Positions 27,132 through 40,596 of a stretch of 64,000 bases of DNA are shown one piece after another. The notes below the pieces were generated by a model. That model was given only the letters and a program-made list of their open reading frames with translations, had not been told where the DNA came from and made no database searches. Numbering within the stretch: position 1 is the first letter of the stretch; every line of letters starts with the position of its first letter. Source of the DNA: an uncultured SAR86 cluster bacterium. GTDB taxonomy: Bacteria > Pseudomonadota > Gammaproteobacteria > Magnimaribacterales > AG-339-G14. The DNA lies in NCBI GenBank assembly GCA_902589965.1, contig CACIUX010000003.1, forward strand, positions 92,593 through 156,592, written 5' to 3'. The position numbers and the translations under genes were made by a program.

Positions 27132-27929
27132 ATGAAGGTAGGAATTGATTTTGGTATTAGTTTCACAGATTTATCTATTCTAGATGAATCTGAACCAAAG
27201 TTTATATCTTTCGATTCTAAAAAGTTATCAGTTTCTAATATTTCAAAACAAATTCATAAACTAGTTAATTTTGATGATGTCGAATTCATAGGCGTGACAG
27301 GGGGAAAGCACTATGATTTACCTTCAAAGATTGATGGAATTGAGTTATCGCATGCAAATGAAATAGATGCCATCAGTAAAGGTACAAATTATTTGGCTAA
27401 AAATGATAAAAAAAAGTTAATTATCAGCTCCGGATCTGGTACGGCATTCGTCTTAAGTGACGGAAATATGATATCTCATGCAGGGGGAACAGGCGTTGGA
27501 GGAGGAACTATAGTTGGTTTGTGTAATCTAATTAATGATGAAAATAATCCTGATGTAATCAATAAACTTGCGAATCGAGGTAAGGTAGAAAAGGTAGATT
27601 TATTACTTAATGAAGTTGTATCAGGACCAATAGGCGAATTACCCAAAGATGCAACCGCTGTAAATTTTGGAAAAGTAAGATATAAAAATAAATCAACTAA
27701 AGCAGACAAAGCAGCTGCAATAATGAATTTAGTCGGACAAACTGTTGCGAGAATGGCTTCTGCAACTGCAGTAGCATTCAACTGCGAGAATGTTTACGTA
27801 GTTGGGAGAACGCCTCAATATGATTTATACAAGAGCGTTCTAAAAAGGTGGATTTCTTTTGCTGGATTATCGGCCGATTTTCCAAAGAACGGAGAGTTTG
27901 CAAGCTCTTTAGGGACTCTTATTGATTAA
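27132..27929 (+). CDS. coaW: type II pantothenate kinase
   Basis: 265 residues, close to staphylococcal CoaW (267). First step of CoA synthesis, pantothenate to 4'-phosphopantothenate. The acetate-kinase-fold N-terminal loop is MKVGIDFGISFTDLSI, then SSGSGTAFVL and the glycine-rich HAGGTGVGGGTIVGLCNL (about residues 117-134), with VVGRTP near the C-terminus. This matches the eukaryote/Staphylococcus type II family and not the type I (CoaA) or type III (CoaX) enzymes usual in gammaproteobacteria. Divergent from the subtilase gene by 26 bp. Its 3' end overlaps the convergent M28 peptidase by 21 bp. coaBC is in the same window about 26 kb away. Confidence 0.8.
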   Translation: MKVGIDFGISFTDLSILDESEPKFISFDSKKLSVSNISKQIHKLVNFDDVEFIGVTGGKHYDLPSKIDGIELSHANEIDAISKGTNYLAKNDKKKLIISSGSGTAFVLSDGNMISHAGGTGVGGGTIVGLCNLINDENNPDVINKLANRGKVEKVDLLLNEVVSGPIGELPKDATAVNFGKVRYKNKSTKADKAAAIMNLVGQTVARMASATAVAFNCENVYVVGRTPQYDLYKSVLKRWISFAGLSADFPKNGEFASSLGTLID

Positions 27930-29537
27930 AGAATTATCTCTTATGGATCTAAATTCATTGTTTTGATACCAATTAGGGAATTCTCTCGAATTTGCTAAAT
28001 CCTTTGTCATTGAATAGAAGATATCTATATCTTCGGCTATCCCATCATAATTCCAATCTTCGTATACTTCATCTGCTACCTGATGATAGAGATTACTAGT
28101 GTATTCTGTTGCAAACTTCATGCCTTTTTCCAAGCCTCCATCAACAAGGTCGTACCCCGGATCTGCATACAAAACAGGAATTCCTTTTTTTGCAAAACTT
28201 ATGTGATCTGATCGATAGAAAAATCCCTTTTCAGGGAACAAATCTGGCGTAATAACTTTTGAATATTTTTTTAGATGTCTTTTGAGAATATCTTCTAATT
28301 CAGAGGCTCCATAGCCAATAACTAACATATCTTTTGTTTTACCAATTGCGGGTATCCCATCAAAATTCATTCCTGCAACAATTTGAGAATAATCAAATGG
28401 AAAATTCTCAGCAAAATACGCTGAACCTAACAATCCTGATTCTTCAGCAGTTAAACCAAGAAACATAACAGACCTTTCTGTATCTTCATTTTTTAATCTT
28501 TCAGCTACGCTCATAATCAAGGCAGTTCCGGTAGCATTATCAACGGCTCCATTATAAATTTGGTCACCATCTAAGGAGGAATCCTTACCTAGGTGATCCC
28601 AATGAGCCATCAACATTATGAATTCATCAGGATAAGTCTTGCCTCTTTTTATGCCCACTACATTATGAGAATTTGAATATTTAATTTGATTGTTAATTTT
28701 TGCACTGACCTGAAAACCTTCCAGCTCGATGGCTTTAAAATCTCTCTTCAAAGCAGCGCTTTTCATTTCTTCGTAGGAAGATCCAATAAGAGAGAAAATT
28801 TTCTCTGAAGTTTCATTGGTAATCCATCCTTCAATCTTTGCTCTATGGACATTTTTTGATTTTGAATATAAGTCCAATTGAGGCCCTGTATTACTTGTCT
28901 CTACAACGTTCCATCCGTATGCAGCGGGAGCAGTTTCATGAATGATGAGCATTCCTGTAGCTCCTTTTTTAGCAACTTCTTCAAATTTATAGGTCCATCT
29001 ACCATAGTAGGTCATGGCTTTTCCTTTAAATATATTTTCATTTTCCAGCTCAAAACCTGGATCATTAATTAAAGCTACAACTACTTTTCCCCTTAAATCG
29101 ACTCCTTCGTAGTCATTCCAATCGTATTCAGGAGCATCAACACCGTAGCCTATAAAAACCATTTTTTGATTTTTTAGTTCAACTTCATTGACTTGCCGTT
29201 TTGTCCAAAAAACATAATCAGTTCCAAAGTCTATATCTAACTTCTCATCATTATAAGAAATAGAAAAAGTAGATGAATTTTTAAGTGTAATTTCAGTTAA
29301 TTTGACATCGCTAAGATAACTGCCATTCAGACCTTCAAGACCAAATTCTGAAAACTTTTCCGATATAAAGTTCTTAGTTTTAATTCCTCCTGGTGTACCC
29401 GGAGCTCTGCCCTCAAAATCATCTGAAGATAATGTTTTTACGTAATCTATGAAGTTATCCATATATTCCGTAGAAACAGATGGAACATGATTGCAAGAAA
29501 ATAAGAAAAGGAAAATAAGTAATGAAAAGGTTCTCAT
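27909..29537 (-). CDS. M28 family metallopeptidase, lipoprotein
   Basis: 542 residues. Signal peptide with a lipobox-like end (FLFLFSCNH, Cys15), so probably anchored to the outer membrane. A PA domain is likely in the first half (about residues 90-290). The M28 zinc site: AHWDHLG (His and the Asp next to it), NGAVDNATGTALIM (bridging Asp), LTAEESGLLGSAYF (catalytic Glu and Glu ligand) and RSDHISFA near the end. It would cleave N-terminal residues from peptides in the periplasm or at the surface. The ATG at 29537 is only about 20 bp from the 3' end of 5S rRNA on the same strand; a 6-bp palindrome covers the start codon. Confidence 0.85.
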   Translation of the reverse strand: MRTFSLLIFLFLFSCNHVPSVSTEYMDNFIDYVKTLSSDDFEGRAPGTPGGIKTKNFISEKFSEFGLEGLNGSYLSDVKLTEITLKNSSTFSISYNDEKLDIDFGTDYVFWTKRQVNEVELKNQKMVFIGYGVDAPEYDWNDYEGVDLRGKVVVALINDPGFELENENIFKGKAMTYYGRWTYKFEEVAKKGATGMLIIHETAPAAYGWNVVETSNTGPQLDLYSKSKNVHRAKIEGWITNETSEKIFSLIGSSYEEMKSAALKRDFKAIELEGFQVSAKINNQIKYSNSHNVVGIKRGKTYPDEFIMLMAHWDHLGKDSSLDGDQIYNGAVDNATGTALIMSVAERLKNEDTERSVMFLGLTAEESGLLGSAYFAENFPFDYSQIVAGMNFDGIPAIGKTKDMLVIGYGASELEDILKRHLKKYSKVITPDLFPEKGFFYRSDHISFAKKGIPVLYADPGYDLVDGGLEKGMKFATEYTSNLYHQVADEVYEDWNYDGIAEDIDIFYSMTKDLANSREFPNWYQNNEFRSIRDNSLINKSP

Positions 29538-29557
29538 GTTGAGAATATAAACGAAAA

Positions 29558-29673
29558 GCTCGACGATGTCCTACTCTCGCGTAACAAAAGCTACACTACC
29601 ATCGGCGCTAAGTGGTTTCACTTCTGAGTTCGGAATGGAATCAGGTGGGACACACTTGCTATTGTCATCGAGC
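29558..29673 (-). rRNA. rrf: 5S ribosomal RNA
   Basis: About 116 nt. The minus strand shows the conserved core CCATTCCGAACTCAGAAGTG and the outer helix GCTCGATGA near the 5' end with CATCGTCGAGC at the 3' end. Last gene of the 16S-23S-5S operon; 76 bp separate it from 23S and nothing else is visible there. No clear intrinsic terminator follows before the M28 peptidase start. Confidence 0.93.
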
Positions 29674-29749
29674 AAAATTCGTTTTTTTCGTATTGAATTC
29701 CAAATTTTCTGGCTTAGTTTAGAAAAATTTCTAAATAACTAAAAATATA

Positions 29750-32655
<2,906 letters not shown>

Positions 32656-32953
32656 ATATATTTTTAATTACTTAAAAATTATGAAAGTTTTCTGATTACT
32701 AAGCGCCAGAATTTGCCATTAGCATTCTGAGATAAATCTCAGAATATTACTTGGTGAATTATCAAAAAATTTTGATAAAACAATCAACAATTGATAACAA
32801 AAATTGTTGATCATGAATGAATAAATTCATTCATATTTTGGAATTACAATACTTTTAAAGAACTCTTAAGATCTGAATAGTGTCGATTTAGCGATCTATA
32901 GAAAATTCAAGTAATTCGAACGGACACTCACAATATTAAGTCGTGTATATATT
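32656..32953 (-). other. 16S-23S internal transcribed spacer without tRNA genes
   Basis: About 298 bp, A+T-rich. I looked for cloverleafs and the TTCRANY loop for tRNA-Ile, tRNA-Ala or tRNA-Glu and found none. It holds a boxA-like element and several inverted repeats, for example ATCAACAATT with AATTGTTGAT and TGAATGAATAAATTCATTCA, probably processing stems. Confidence 0.85.
32853..32864 (-). promoter_or_regulatory. boxA antitermination element
   Basis: On the minus strand AGTTCTTTAAAA closely matches the rRNA boxA consensus TGCTCTTTAAMA, bound by the NusB-S10 complex. It lies in the spacer upstream of 23S, the usual place. Confidence 0.65.
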
Positions 32954-34487
<1,534 letters not shown>

Positions 34488-34733
34488 AAATGGACGCTCA
34501 ATAAATGAACATCAATTACGAGTGTGAGTTGTCGTGTAACAACTCATCAAATGAAGTTTTAAAAAACTTCTAAAAAAATTGCACGAACCTTAATATCTAA
34601 GGCAAGTGCCCGCACGAATTACTTGAATAAACTGTAAAAAAACACCCCTGCAAATGCGCAAAAAAAAAAGGATTTTTGGCGTTCGGGACGGTCAGTATAC
34701 ATTTGTTTAAAAAAAAACAAAGTACTATTTTTT
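34488..34733 (-). other. rRNA operon leader and promoter region
   Basis: 246 bp between tyrS and 16S with no gene. Reading the minus strand from the promoter: an A/T tract, then hairpins GCAC..CCTTA..TAAGG..GTGC, GAAGTTTT/AAAACTTC and GAGTTGT/ACAACTC before the 16S 5' end. These are probably leader and RNase III processing stems. Confidence 0.6.
34694..34720 (-). promoter_or_regulatory. rRNA operon promoter
   Basis: On the minus strand TTGTTT (34720-34715), a spacer of 15 to 16 bp and TATACT (34699-34694), followed by the GC-rich run GACCGTCCCGAACG. A GC-rich discriminator after the -10 box is typical of stringently controlled rRNA promoters responding to ppGpp and DksA; dksA is in the same window. 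It begins 14 bp beyond the tyrS stop codon. Confidence 0.6.
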
Positions 34734-35948
34734 TTAACTTACCAGCTTGATTCTTATATGCTTTCTTTTACCTATTTGGAAGTAATTTTCTTCTCCCAAA
34801 TTTATCAAAAGATCAGGATTTTCAACTTTTATTTTGTTCATTTTAATCCCAGATTGTTTTATCAATCTTCTACACTCTGACTTACTTTGAATGAATTTAT
34901 TGCCTAAATCCTTATGAGTAAGAAGTTCAACGATTGAAATCCCTGAGGTTTCATTTATTTCAAAAACAGGTACTTCATTAGGTTCTAACTTACTACTGAA
35001 GACATTTGTGAATGCTTTTTCGGCATTCTCTGATGTTTTCTTGTCATAAAACCTTTCAACAATTTCTGTGGCAAGTTTCTTTTTAAAGATCATAGGATTA
35101 TCTCCATTTTTGACCTGATCTTTAAATAAATCTATCTCATCATTAGATCTGAAGCTGAGTAAATCAAAATATCTCCACATAAGATCATCAGATATGGACA
35201 TAATTTTCCCAAACATTTCATTTGGTTTGTCATTTAAAGCTATGTAGTTATTGAGAGATTTAGACATCTTTTTAACACCATCTAATCCTTCTAATAAAGG
35301 AACGGTAATAATTACTTGCTCATTCTGTCCGTAATATTTCTGAACTTCTCTACCGACTAGAAGATTAAACTTTTGATCAGTTCCTCCTAATTCAATGTCA
35401 GCTTCTAGAGCATAGGAGTCATATCCTTGAACGAGTGGGTATAAAAATTCATGCAAAGAAATCGGTTTATTATTTTCATATCTTTTTTTAAAGTCATCTC
35501 TTTCTAGCATTCTCGCAACAGTCATTATCGAGGAGAGTTTTATAAATTCATCAGGTTTCATTTTTGTAAACCAGGATGAATTAAATTTAATTTTAGTTTT
35601 CTTTTTATCAAGAATTTTAAAAACTTGATCAGCGTAAGTTTTCGAATTCTCTGCTAATTTCTTTTCATCGATATTTGGTCTAGTCTCGTTGACTCCTGAG
35701 GGATCACCAATTAAGCCAGTAAAGTCTCCTATTAAAAATATTACCGTATGCCCTAAATCCTGAAATGCTTTGAGTTTGTTTATAAGTACCGTATGCCCTA
35801 AATGCAGGTCTGCTGAGGTAGGATCAAATCCAGCCTTGACTGTGAGTTTTTTTTTAGATGTTAAGAGTTTCTTAAAAGCATCTTCAGGTATGATTTCATC
35901 AGAACCTCTTTTGATAATTTCAAGAGCTTGTTTAGTATCTTTATCCAT
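34734..35948 (-). CDS. tyrS: tyrosyl-tRNA synthetase
   Basis: 404 residues. Charges tRNA-Tyr. Class I marks: [20 protein letters not shown] (HIGH motif as HLGH), [23 protein letters not shown] (tyrosine-binding region), [11 protein letters not shown] (KMSKS), and a C-terminal S4 RNA-binding domain from about residue 340 ([17 protein letters not shown]). This is the TyrRS type of Pseudomonas and relatives (about 400 residues), with HLGH. Directly upstream of the rRNA operon on the same strand and divergent from the M23 peptidase gene. Confidence 0.96.
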   Translation of the reverse strand: MDKDTKQALEIIKRGSDEIIPEDAFKKLLTSKKKLTVKAGFDPTSADLHLGHTVLINKLKAFQDLGHTVIFLIGDFTGLIGDPSGVNETRPNIDEKKLAENSKTYADQVFKILDKKKTKIKFNSSWFTKMKPDEFIKLSSIMTVARMLERDDFKKRYENNKPISLHEFLYPLVQGYDSYALEADIELGGTDQKFNLLVGREVQKYYGQNEQVIITVPLLEGLDGVKKMSKSLNNYIALNDKPNEMFGKIMSISDDLMWRYFDLLSFRSNDEIDLFKDQVKNGDNPMIFKKKLATEIVERFYDKKTSENAEKAFTNVFSSKLEPNEVPVFEINETSGISIVELLTHKDLGNKFIQSKSECRRLIKQSGIKMNKIKVENPDLLINLGEENYFQIGKRKHIRIKLVS

Positions 35949-36013
35949 GATCTGTGTTTATGATAATTTAGATCAACCTTATTTACCTATTTTTTTAATT
36001 TAAAATTCAATTA

Positions 36014-37333
36014 ATGCTTAGTTTTTTCAAAGAAATTCGAATTTATTTAGGAATCATATTCTTCTTAATAGGTTCTTTAATAGCTCTGATGTACTTTTCA
36101 TTACCAAAAGGATTAGAGGAATTTTCTTTATCTTTACCTGCTGATGAAGAAATAAAATATGAGCGAGAAACAATAAAATTAGGGCAACAAGATGCAAATG
36201 GAGTCATTAAGACAGATAACAAAAAGGTATACAAGCAGATAAAAGTTAAAAGTCAGGATAATTTAATAAAGATTCTAAGAAACGAAAATATTCCAGATAG
36301 GTTTATCCAAGCCTTAGTAAGAGCAAAAGGTTCAGAAAGAATGGCCAGAATCAAAGAAGGAGACTTTGTAGAAATTGTTCATGATTTTTTAATGAATCCA
36401 GCATCAATTTCAGTGACATCAAATTTTATGGATGGATACGAGGCAATCTTCAAAAATGGTTTATTTAAAATATCTAAGTTTTCAAGAATTCTTGATAAAG
36501 AAGAAATCTATCATTCAGCAACGATTGAGGATTCACTGTTTATGTCCGGGAAAAAAAGCAATATTCCTGAAAGTATAATTATGGATTTAGCTTACATATT
36601 TGGCTGGGACATTGATTTTATTTATGACATAAGATCTGGAGATAGTTTTGAGCTTATATATGAGCAACTTTATTGGAAAGGCAACAAAGTAAGAAACGGG
36701 GACATAATTTCTGCTAATTTTTATAGGGGTGAAAATAAATTCAGTGCTGTTCGATATTTTCAAGATGGCAAAAAGGACTATTTTTCACAAGAAGGAAATA
36801 ACTTAAAAAAGGCATTCTTGAGATCTCCCGTAGAATTTAGTTATGTGAGCTCAAAATATAACTTGAATAGAAAACATCCTATTTTGAATACCATAAGAGC
36901 TCATACTGGTGTTGACTATGCTGCGACAACTGGCACACCAGTCAGAGCTACTGGTGAAGGAACTGTAATCTTTCGAGCAAATAAGGGCGGATATGGAAGA
37001 TTAATTGAGATAAGGCATTTTAATGAATACACAACTAGATATGCTCATTTGTCAGGATATGCCAAAGGTCTTCAAGTTGGCTCTAAAGTTGATCAGGGAG
37101 ACATTATTGGTTATGTGGGTAAGTCTGGTCTAGCAACTGGACCCCATCTTCATTATGAATTCCGAGTAAATGGGATGCATACAGACCCCTTGAGAGTTAA
37201 ATTCCCAAATGCCAAGCCTATCGAATCAGAAAATAAAGAAGATTTTAGGAATTTTGCTTTAGCTCTTGATTTGAAAATGAACACACTTAAAAAAAAGCTT
37301 TTTAGTTCAAATGAAGAAAAAATTGAAGAGTAA
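36014..37333 (+). CDS. M23 family metallopeptidase (LytM-type endopeptidase)
   Basis: 439 residues. One N-terminal membrane helix (IYLGIIFFLIGSLIALMYF), then an OapA/LysM-like region, then the LytM domain from about residue 290: RAHTGVDYAATTGTPVRA (zinc His and Asp), YAHLSGYAKGL and GPHLHYEFRVNG (H-x-H). All zinc ligands are present, so it should be an active peptidoglycan endopeptidase like MepM, working in the periplasm. The order tyrS (divergent), M23 peptidase, anmK is conserved in pseudomonads. Its end overlaps anmK by 23 bp. Confidence 0.9.
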   Translation: MLSFFKEIRIYLGIIFFLIGSLIALMYFSLPKGLEEFSLSLPADEEIKYERETIKLGQQDANGVIKTDNKKVYKQIKVKSQDNLIKILRNENIPDRFIQALVRAKGSERMARIKEGDFVEIVHDFLMNPASISVTSNFMDGYEAIFKNGLFKISKFSRILDKEEIYHSATIEDSLFMSGKKSNIPESIIMDLAYIFGWDIDFIYDIRSGDSFELIYEQLYWKGNKVRNGDIISANFYRGENKFSAVRYFQDGKKDYFSQEGNNLKKAFLRSPVEFSYVSSKYNLNRKHPILNTIRAHTGVDYAATTGTPVRATGEGTVIFRANKGGYGRLIEIRHFNEYTTRYAHLSGYAKGLQVGSKVDQGDIIGYVGKSGLATGPHLHYEFRVNGMHTDPLRVKFPNAKPIESENKEDFRNFALALDLKMNTLKKKLFSSNEEKIEE

Positions 37334-38435
37334 CTTGTTCATCGGAGTCCTGTCTGGGACGAGTGCAGATTCAATAGATGCAGGGTTATTCAAAATTGAT
37401 AAAAAGATATCTTTTTTAAACTTTGCTTCCACCAAATACGATGGAAAACTTAAAGATGCGATCTTAGATATATCAAGAAATAAGAAACTTCCTTCTAAAG
37501 GGGTTCTGAAAGATATTGATAATAAGGTAGGAGAAATTTCAGCCAAGACAATAAATAAGCTCATTAAAAAAACCCCTTTCAAGGCTAGTGAAATTTGTGC
37601 AATTGGATCTCACGGACAAACTCTTATGCATAAAAGACAAGGAAGGAAAACATTTTCTCTTCAAGTAGGAGACCCATTTTTAATAGGAAGAGAAACAAAT
37701 ATAACCACCGTATCTAACTTCAGACAGGCCAATATAAAAAATGGAGGTCAAGGAGCACCTTTAACTCCATCCTTTCATAAGGAGTTTTTTAAATCTTCTA
37801 CCGAAGACAGGCTCATCATAAACATAGGTGGAATCTCAAACATGACATTCCTTCCAAAAAAAGGGAACTCCTTTGGATGGGATTGTGGTCCAGGCAACTG
37901 TATGATTGACAATTTTATTCAAAAAAATTCTAAAAAAAAATATCAATTTGATAAGAATGGTCAATTGGCTGCCAAGGGAGACATTTATCCATACGAAATT
38001 GAAATTGACAAATATTTAAAATCAAAATTATTTCAGTTTGAGCTGCCAAATAGCTTTTCAATTGAAAATTTTGATTTAGAAAAATTCCAAATAAAACTTA
38101 GAAAAGCTTCTTCTGCTGATCAAGCAGCCTGCCTTACAGAGATAACCGCTAGATCAATCTTTAAAAGCATCGAAAATTTTTGTCCAATCAAAAAAGCTTC
38201 TGTTTACCTCTGTGGTGGCGGAGCAGAAAATAAGTTTCTGGTATCAAGATTAAAGATACTTCTTGGATCGTCGTTTCCAATAAAAAATATAAATACTTTG
38301 GGACTTAAGCCAAAATATATTGAAGCTGCAACTTTTGCTTGGTTGGCAAAAAAAAGGCTTTCTGGGGAAAAAATATACTTAAAGATTTCAACGGGCGCCA
38401 AACCTAGCTTATTAGGCGAGATTAACAAAAATTAA
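37311..38435 (+). CDS. anmK: anhydro-N-acetylmuramic acid kinase
   Basis: 374 residues. Cleaves and phosphorylates 1,6-anhydroMurNAc to MurNAc-6-P in cell wall recycling. Motifs: GVLSGTSADSIDAGLF (N-terminal ATP loop GxMSGTSxDGxD with D to S variation), AIGSHGQTLMH, NIGGISNMTFLP, WDCGPGNCMIDNF, and LCGGGAENKFL. Works downstream of wall turnover by the M23 peptidase encoded just before it. Its stop overlaps the end of convergent erpA by 4 bp. Confidence 0.95.
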   Translation: MKKKLKSNLFIGVLSGTSADSIDAGLFKIDKKISFLNFASTKYDGKLKDAILDISRNKKLPSKGVLKDIDNKVGEISAKTINKLIKKTPFKASEICAIGSHGQTLMHKRQGRKTFSLQVGDPFLIGRETNITTVSNFRQANIKNGGQGAPLTPSFHKEFFKSSTEDRLIINIGGISNMTFLPKKGNSFGWDCGPGNCMIDNFIQKNSKKKYQFDKNGQLAAKGDIYPYEIEIDKYLKSKLFQFELPNSFSIENFDLEKFQIKLRKASSADQAACLTEITARSIFKSIENFCPIKKASVYLCGGGAENKFLVSRLKILLGSSFPIKNINTLGLKPKYIEAATFAWLAKKRLSGEKIYLKISTGAKPSLLGEINKN

Positions 38436-38779
38436 ATTGAAAAGGATGCTCCGCAACCGCATTGAGTTGCAGCATTTGGATTATCAACAACAAATTTTGC
38501 TCCCTCAAGATTCTGTACATAATCTATAGTAGATCCAAATACATATTGCATACTTAGAGGATCTACGACAACGTCTGCACCATCAAAATCTACAATAGTG
38601 TCCTCATCATCTTTTTGATGATCAAATTTGAATCCATATTGGAAACCTGAACAGCCACCACCAGTAACAAAAACTCTTAACATAAGAGATTTATTTGATT
38701 CTTCTTCTCTCAGTGAGAGAATTTTTGAAATTGCATTTTCTGTTAAGAAAATTTCTTTGGGTTTAAATTTTTCTATCAT
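38432..38779 (-). CDS. erpA: iron-sulfur cluster insertion protein ErpA (A-type carrier)
   Basis: 115 residues from ATG at 38779 (E. coli ErpA 114). Delivers Fe-S clusters to apo-enzymes. The three cysteine ligands are present: TGGGCSGFQYGF and the C-terminal CGCGASFSI. The ORF track's TTG at 38785 overlaps the argC stop as TTGA and would add two residues; both starts are possible, and I prefer the ATG by family length. Cotranscribed after argC. Confidence 0.95.
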   Translation of the reverse strand: MIEKFKPKEIFLTENAISKILSLREEESNKSLMLRVFVTGGGCSGFQYGFKFDHQKDDEDTIVDFDGADVVVDPLSMQYVFGSTIDYVQNLEGAKFVVDNPNAATQCGCGASFSI

Positions 38780-38781
38780 TA

Positions 38782-39798
38782 TCAATATTTTAGCGAATGA
38801 AACTCATCTATGTCATGCATAAGATTAAAACACTGAACTGCTTGACTTGCTGCACCTTTAAGTAGGTTGTCTAAGGCAGCATTTATGATTAATTTATTGC
38901 TGCTTATTTTGGCACTAACGGCAATTTCGCAAGTTGGCATCCCGCTTATATTTGTTATTTCAGGTACTGTACCTTTTTTTAAAACTTTTACTAGTTTTTC
39001 ATCGACATAGTAATCTTCGTAAATTTTTTGGAAATCTTTGTTTATATCTTCAGGTTCAACATATGCTGTTATGTACTCCCCTCTGAAGTGAGGGAGTAAG
39101 TGGGGAACAAACGAAACATTAAATTTCTCATCCATGATTTTGTCTGCATAATATTTGATCTCATCCTCATGCCTGTGAAAATCGGGAGAGTAAACTTTAA
39201 AGTTATCTTTCATCGACTCTGCGAGGCCCCCTTCAGATTTTGCTTTTCCAGCTCCACTGTAGCCAGATTTAGCATCTATGATGATATCGTTACTTTTTAG
39301 CTGGCTCATGATGGGCATTAGTGACAAGAGACTTGCAGTTGGATAGCAACCTGGCACCGCAACTAAGTGAGATATTTTTATGTCGTCCCTGAAAAGTTCT
39401 GGCAAACCATAGATGCTCTCCTTCAAATTTATAGGATCTTTATGATCAGTATCATAATTTTTCTTCCATCTATCTGCATCATTGAATCTAAAATCAGCTG
39501 ATAAATCGATAATTTTGACTCCTGCAGATAATATCTTTGAAACATACTGCATTGAAAAACCGTGAGGAGTACAAAAGAAGATGGCATCAATATTAGAAAA
39601 AGACGCTTTATCGATATCTGAAATAATCAAGGCTTCATCTTTCTTTTTGACAGAAGATGATTCCTCCAGCCTCTCTCCGATACTTGATGATGCATATACA
39701 GATACAATTTCTACATGCTCATGTGCATCCAGAATTTTTTTTAATTCCCTTCCAGAGTATCCCGTGACTCCTGCTATGGCGATTTTAATTTTTTTCAT
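38782..39798 (-). CDS. argC: N-acetyl-gamma-glutamyl-phosphate reductase
   Basis: 338 residues. NADPH-dependent third step of arginine synthesis. The Rossmann loop is IAGVTGYSGRELKKIL, the catalytic Cys is in VAVPGCYPTASLLSLMP, and KSGYSGAGKAK and HFRGEYITAYVE are family segments. The C-terminal AALDNLLKGAASQAVQCFNLM is typical. It starts with ATG at 39798; the 51-bp gap to thiD contains the divergent promoters. Only argB and argC of the arginine genes are in this window, in different places. Confidence 0.96.
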   Translation of the reverse strand: MKKIKIAIAGVTGYSGRELKKILDAHEHVEIVSVYASSSIGERLEESSSVKKKDEALIISDIDKASFSNIDAIFFCTPHGFSMQYVSKILSAGVKIIDLSADFRFNDADRWKKNYDTDHKDPINLKESIYGLPELFRDDIKISHLVAVPGCYPTASLLSLMPIMSQLKSNDIIIDAKSGYSGAGKAKSEGGLAESMKDNFKVYSPDFHRHEDEIKYYADKIMDEKFNVSFVPHLLPHFRGEYITAYVEPEDINKDFQKIYEDYYVDEKLVKVLKKGTVPEITNISGMPTCEIAVSAKISSNKLIINAALDNLLKGAASQAVQCFNLMHDIDEFHSLKY

Positions 39799-39849
39799 TG
39801 TCTATATTTAAAAACGGCTTGGAATTATACTTAATTGAAAACAAAAAAC

Positions 39850-40596
39850 ATGAAAAAGAAAATTTTAATTATAGGGGGACATGATCCAAGCGGAGGGGCT
39901 GGAGTGATGATGGATGCTAATATCTGTCGCCTTAATGAATGTCATCCACTGACTTTAATAACCAGTGAAACTGTCCAAAATTCACAGAAATCTAAAGATA
40001 ATTTTCCTGCAACTGAGAAAGTATTTAAAAAACAATTAGATTTCATTCTTGATGATATAAAACCAGATGCAATCAAAATTGGCCTGATTGGTAGCTATGA
40101 GATTGCTCGAGTAATAAAGAATTTTCTAGTAAAAACAAAAATGCCTGTTGTGATAGATCCTGTAATTGGGCCAACATCTGGGAAATCTTTTTTAAATAAA
40201 AAAGCTATTGAATTTATGAGAGATGAATTGTTACCTCTAGCTAGTATCGTAACTCCTAATGAAGATGAACTTCTCAGATTAAGTAATAAAAATAATATAG
40301 AAAATTCAATCAAGTTCTTTTATGAATTAGGGATTAAAAATACTTTAGTCACTGGCAAAATTAAAAATAACAAGATTGTGAATTATTTATTTAGCGATGG
40401 ATCTGATCCACTTCAATTTAAGAATCATCTTTTAAAAGGAAATTTTCATGGAACGGGATGTATGCTCTCATCTTTGTTAACTATTTTTTTAGCAAAGAAA
40501 TTCTCTGTTGTAGACTCTTGTGAAAAGGCAAGCAATCAAACTTCCTCATACTTGAAACTTTTCAAGAAAATTGGAAGGGGTCAAAAATTGTTATGA
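39850..40596 (+). CDS. thiD: hydroxymethylpyrimidine/phosphomethylpyrimidine kinase
   Basis: 248 residues from ATG at 39850; the ORF track's TTG at 39835 would add five lysine-rich residues and is less likely. Phosphorylates HMP and HMP-P for thiamine synthesis. Motifs: IIGGHDPSGGAGVMMDANI (ribokinase-fold start), VIDPVIGPTSG, VTPNEDELLRL, and the anion-hole segment GNFHGTGCMLSSLLTIFLA. The end overlaps thiE by 4 bp (ATGA). No TPP riboswitch fits in the short upstream gap. Confidence 0.93.
   Translation: MKKKILIIGGHDPSGGAGVMMDANICRLNECHPLTLITSETVQNSQKSKDNFPATEKVFKKQLDFILDDIKPDAIKIGLIGSYEIARVIKNFLVKTKMPVVIDPVIGPTSGKSFLNKKAIEFMRDELLPLASIVTPNEDELLRLSNKNNIENSIKFFYELGIKNTLVTGKIKNNKIVNYLFSDGSDPLQFKNHLLKGNFHGTGCMLSSLLTIFLAKKFSVVDSCEKASNQTSSYLKLFKKIGRGQKLL

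Noticed and set aside
27106-27132. TTG start of the subtilase gene in the ORF track
   Set aside because: It would overlap the start codon of the divergent pantothenate kinase gene and adds residues before a normal signal peptide; ATG at 27105 fits better.
32656-32953. tRNA genes in the rRNA spacer
   Set aside because: No acceptor stem, anticodon arm or TTCRA loop could be traced on either strand; only A+T-rich inverted repeats were seen.
38440-38480. GCAAC/GTTGC inverted repeat as an anmK terminator
   Set aside because: The stem is short, the loop long and no T-run follows; it is explained by erpA codons for the CGCG region.
39799-39849. TPP riboswitch upstream of thiD
   Set aside because: The gap is only 51 bp and lacks the conserved CUGAGA and ACCUG-type elements.
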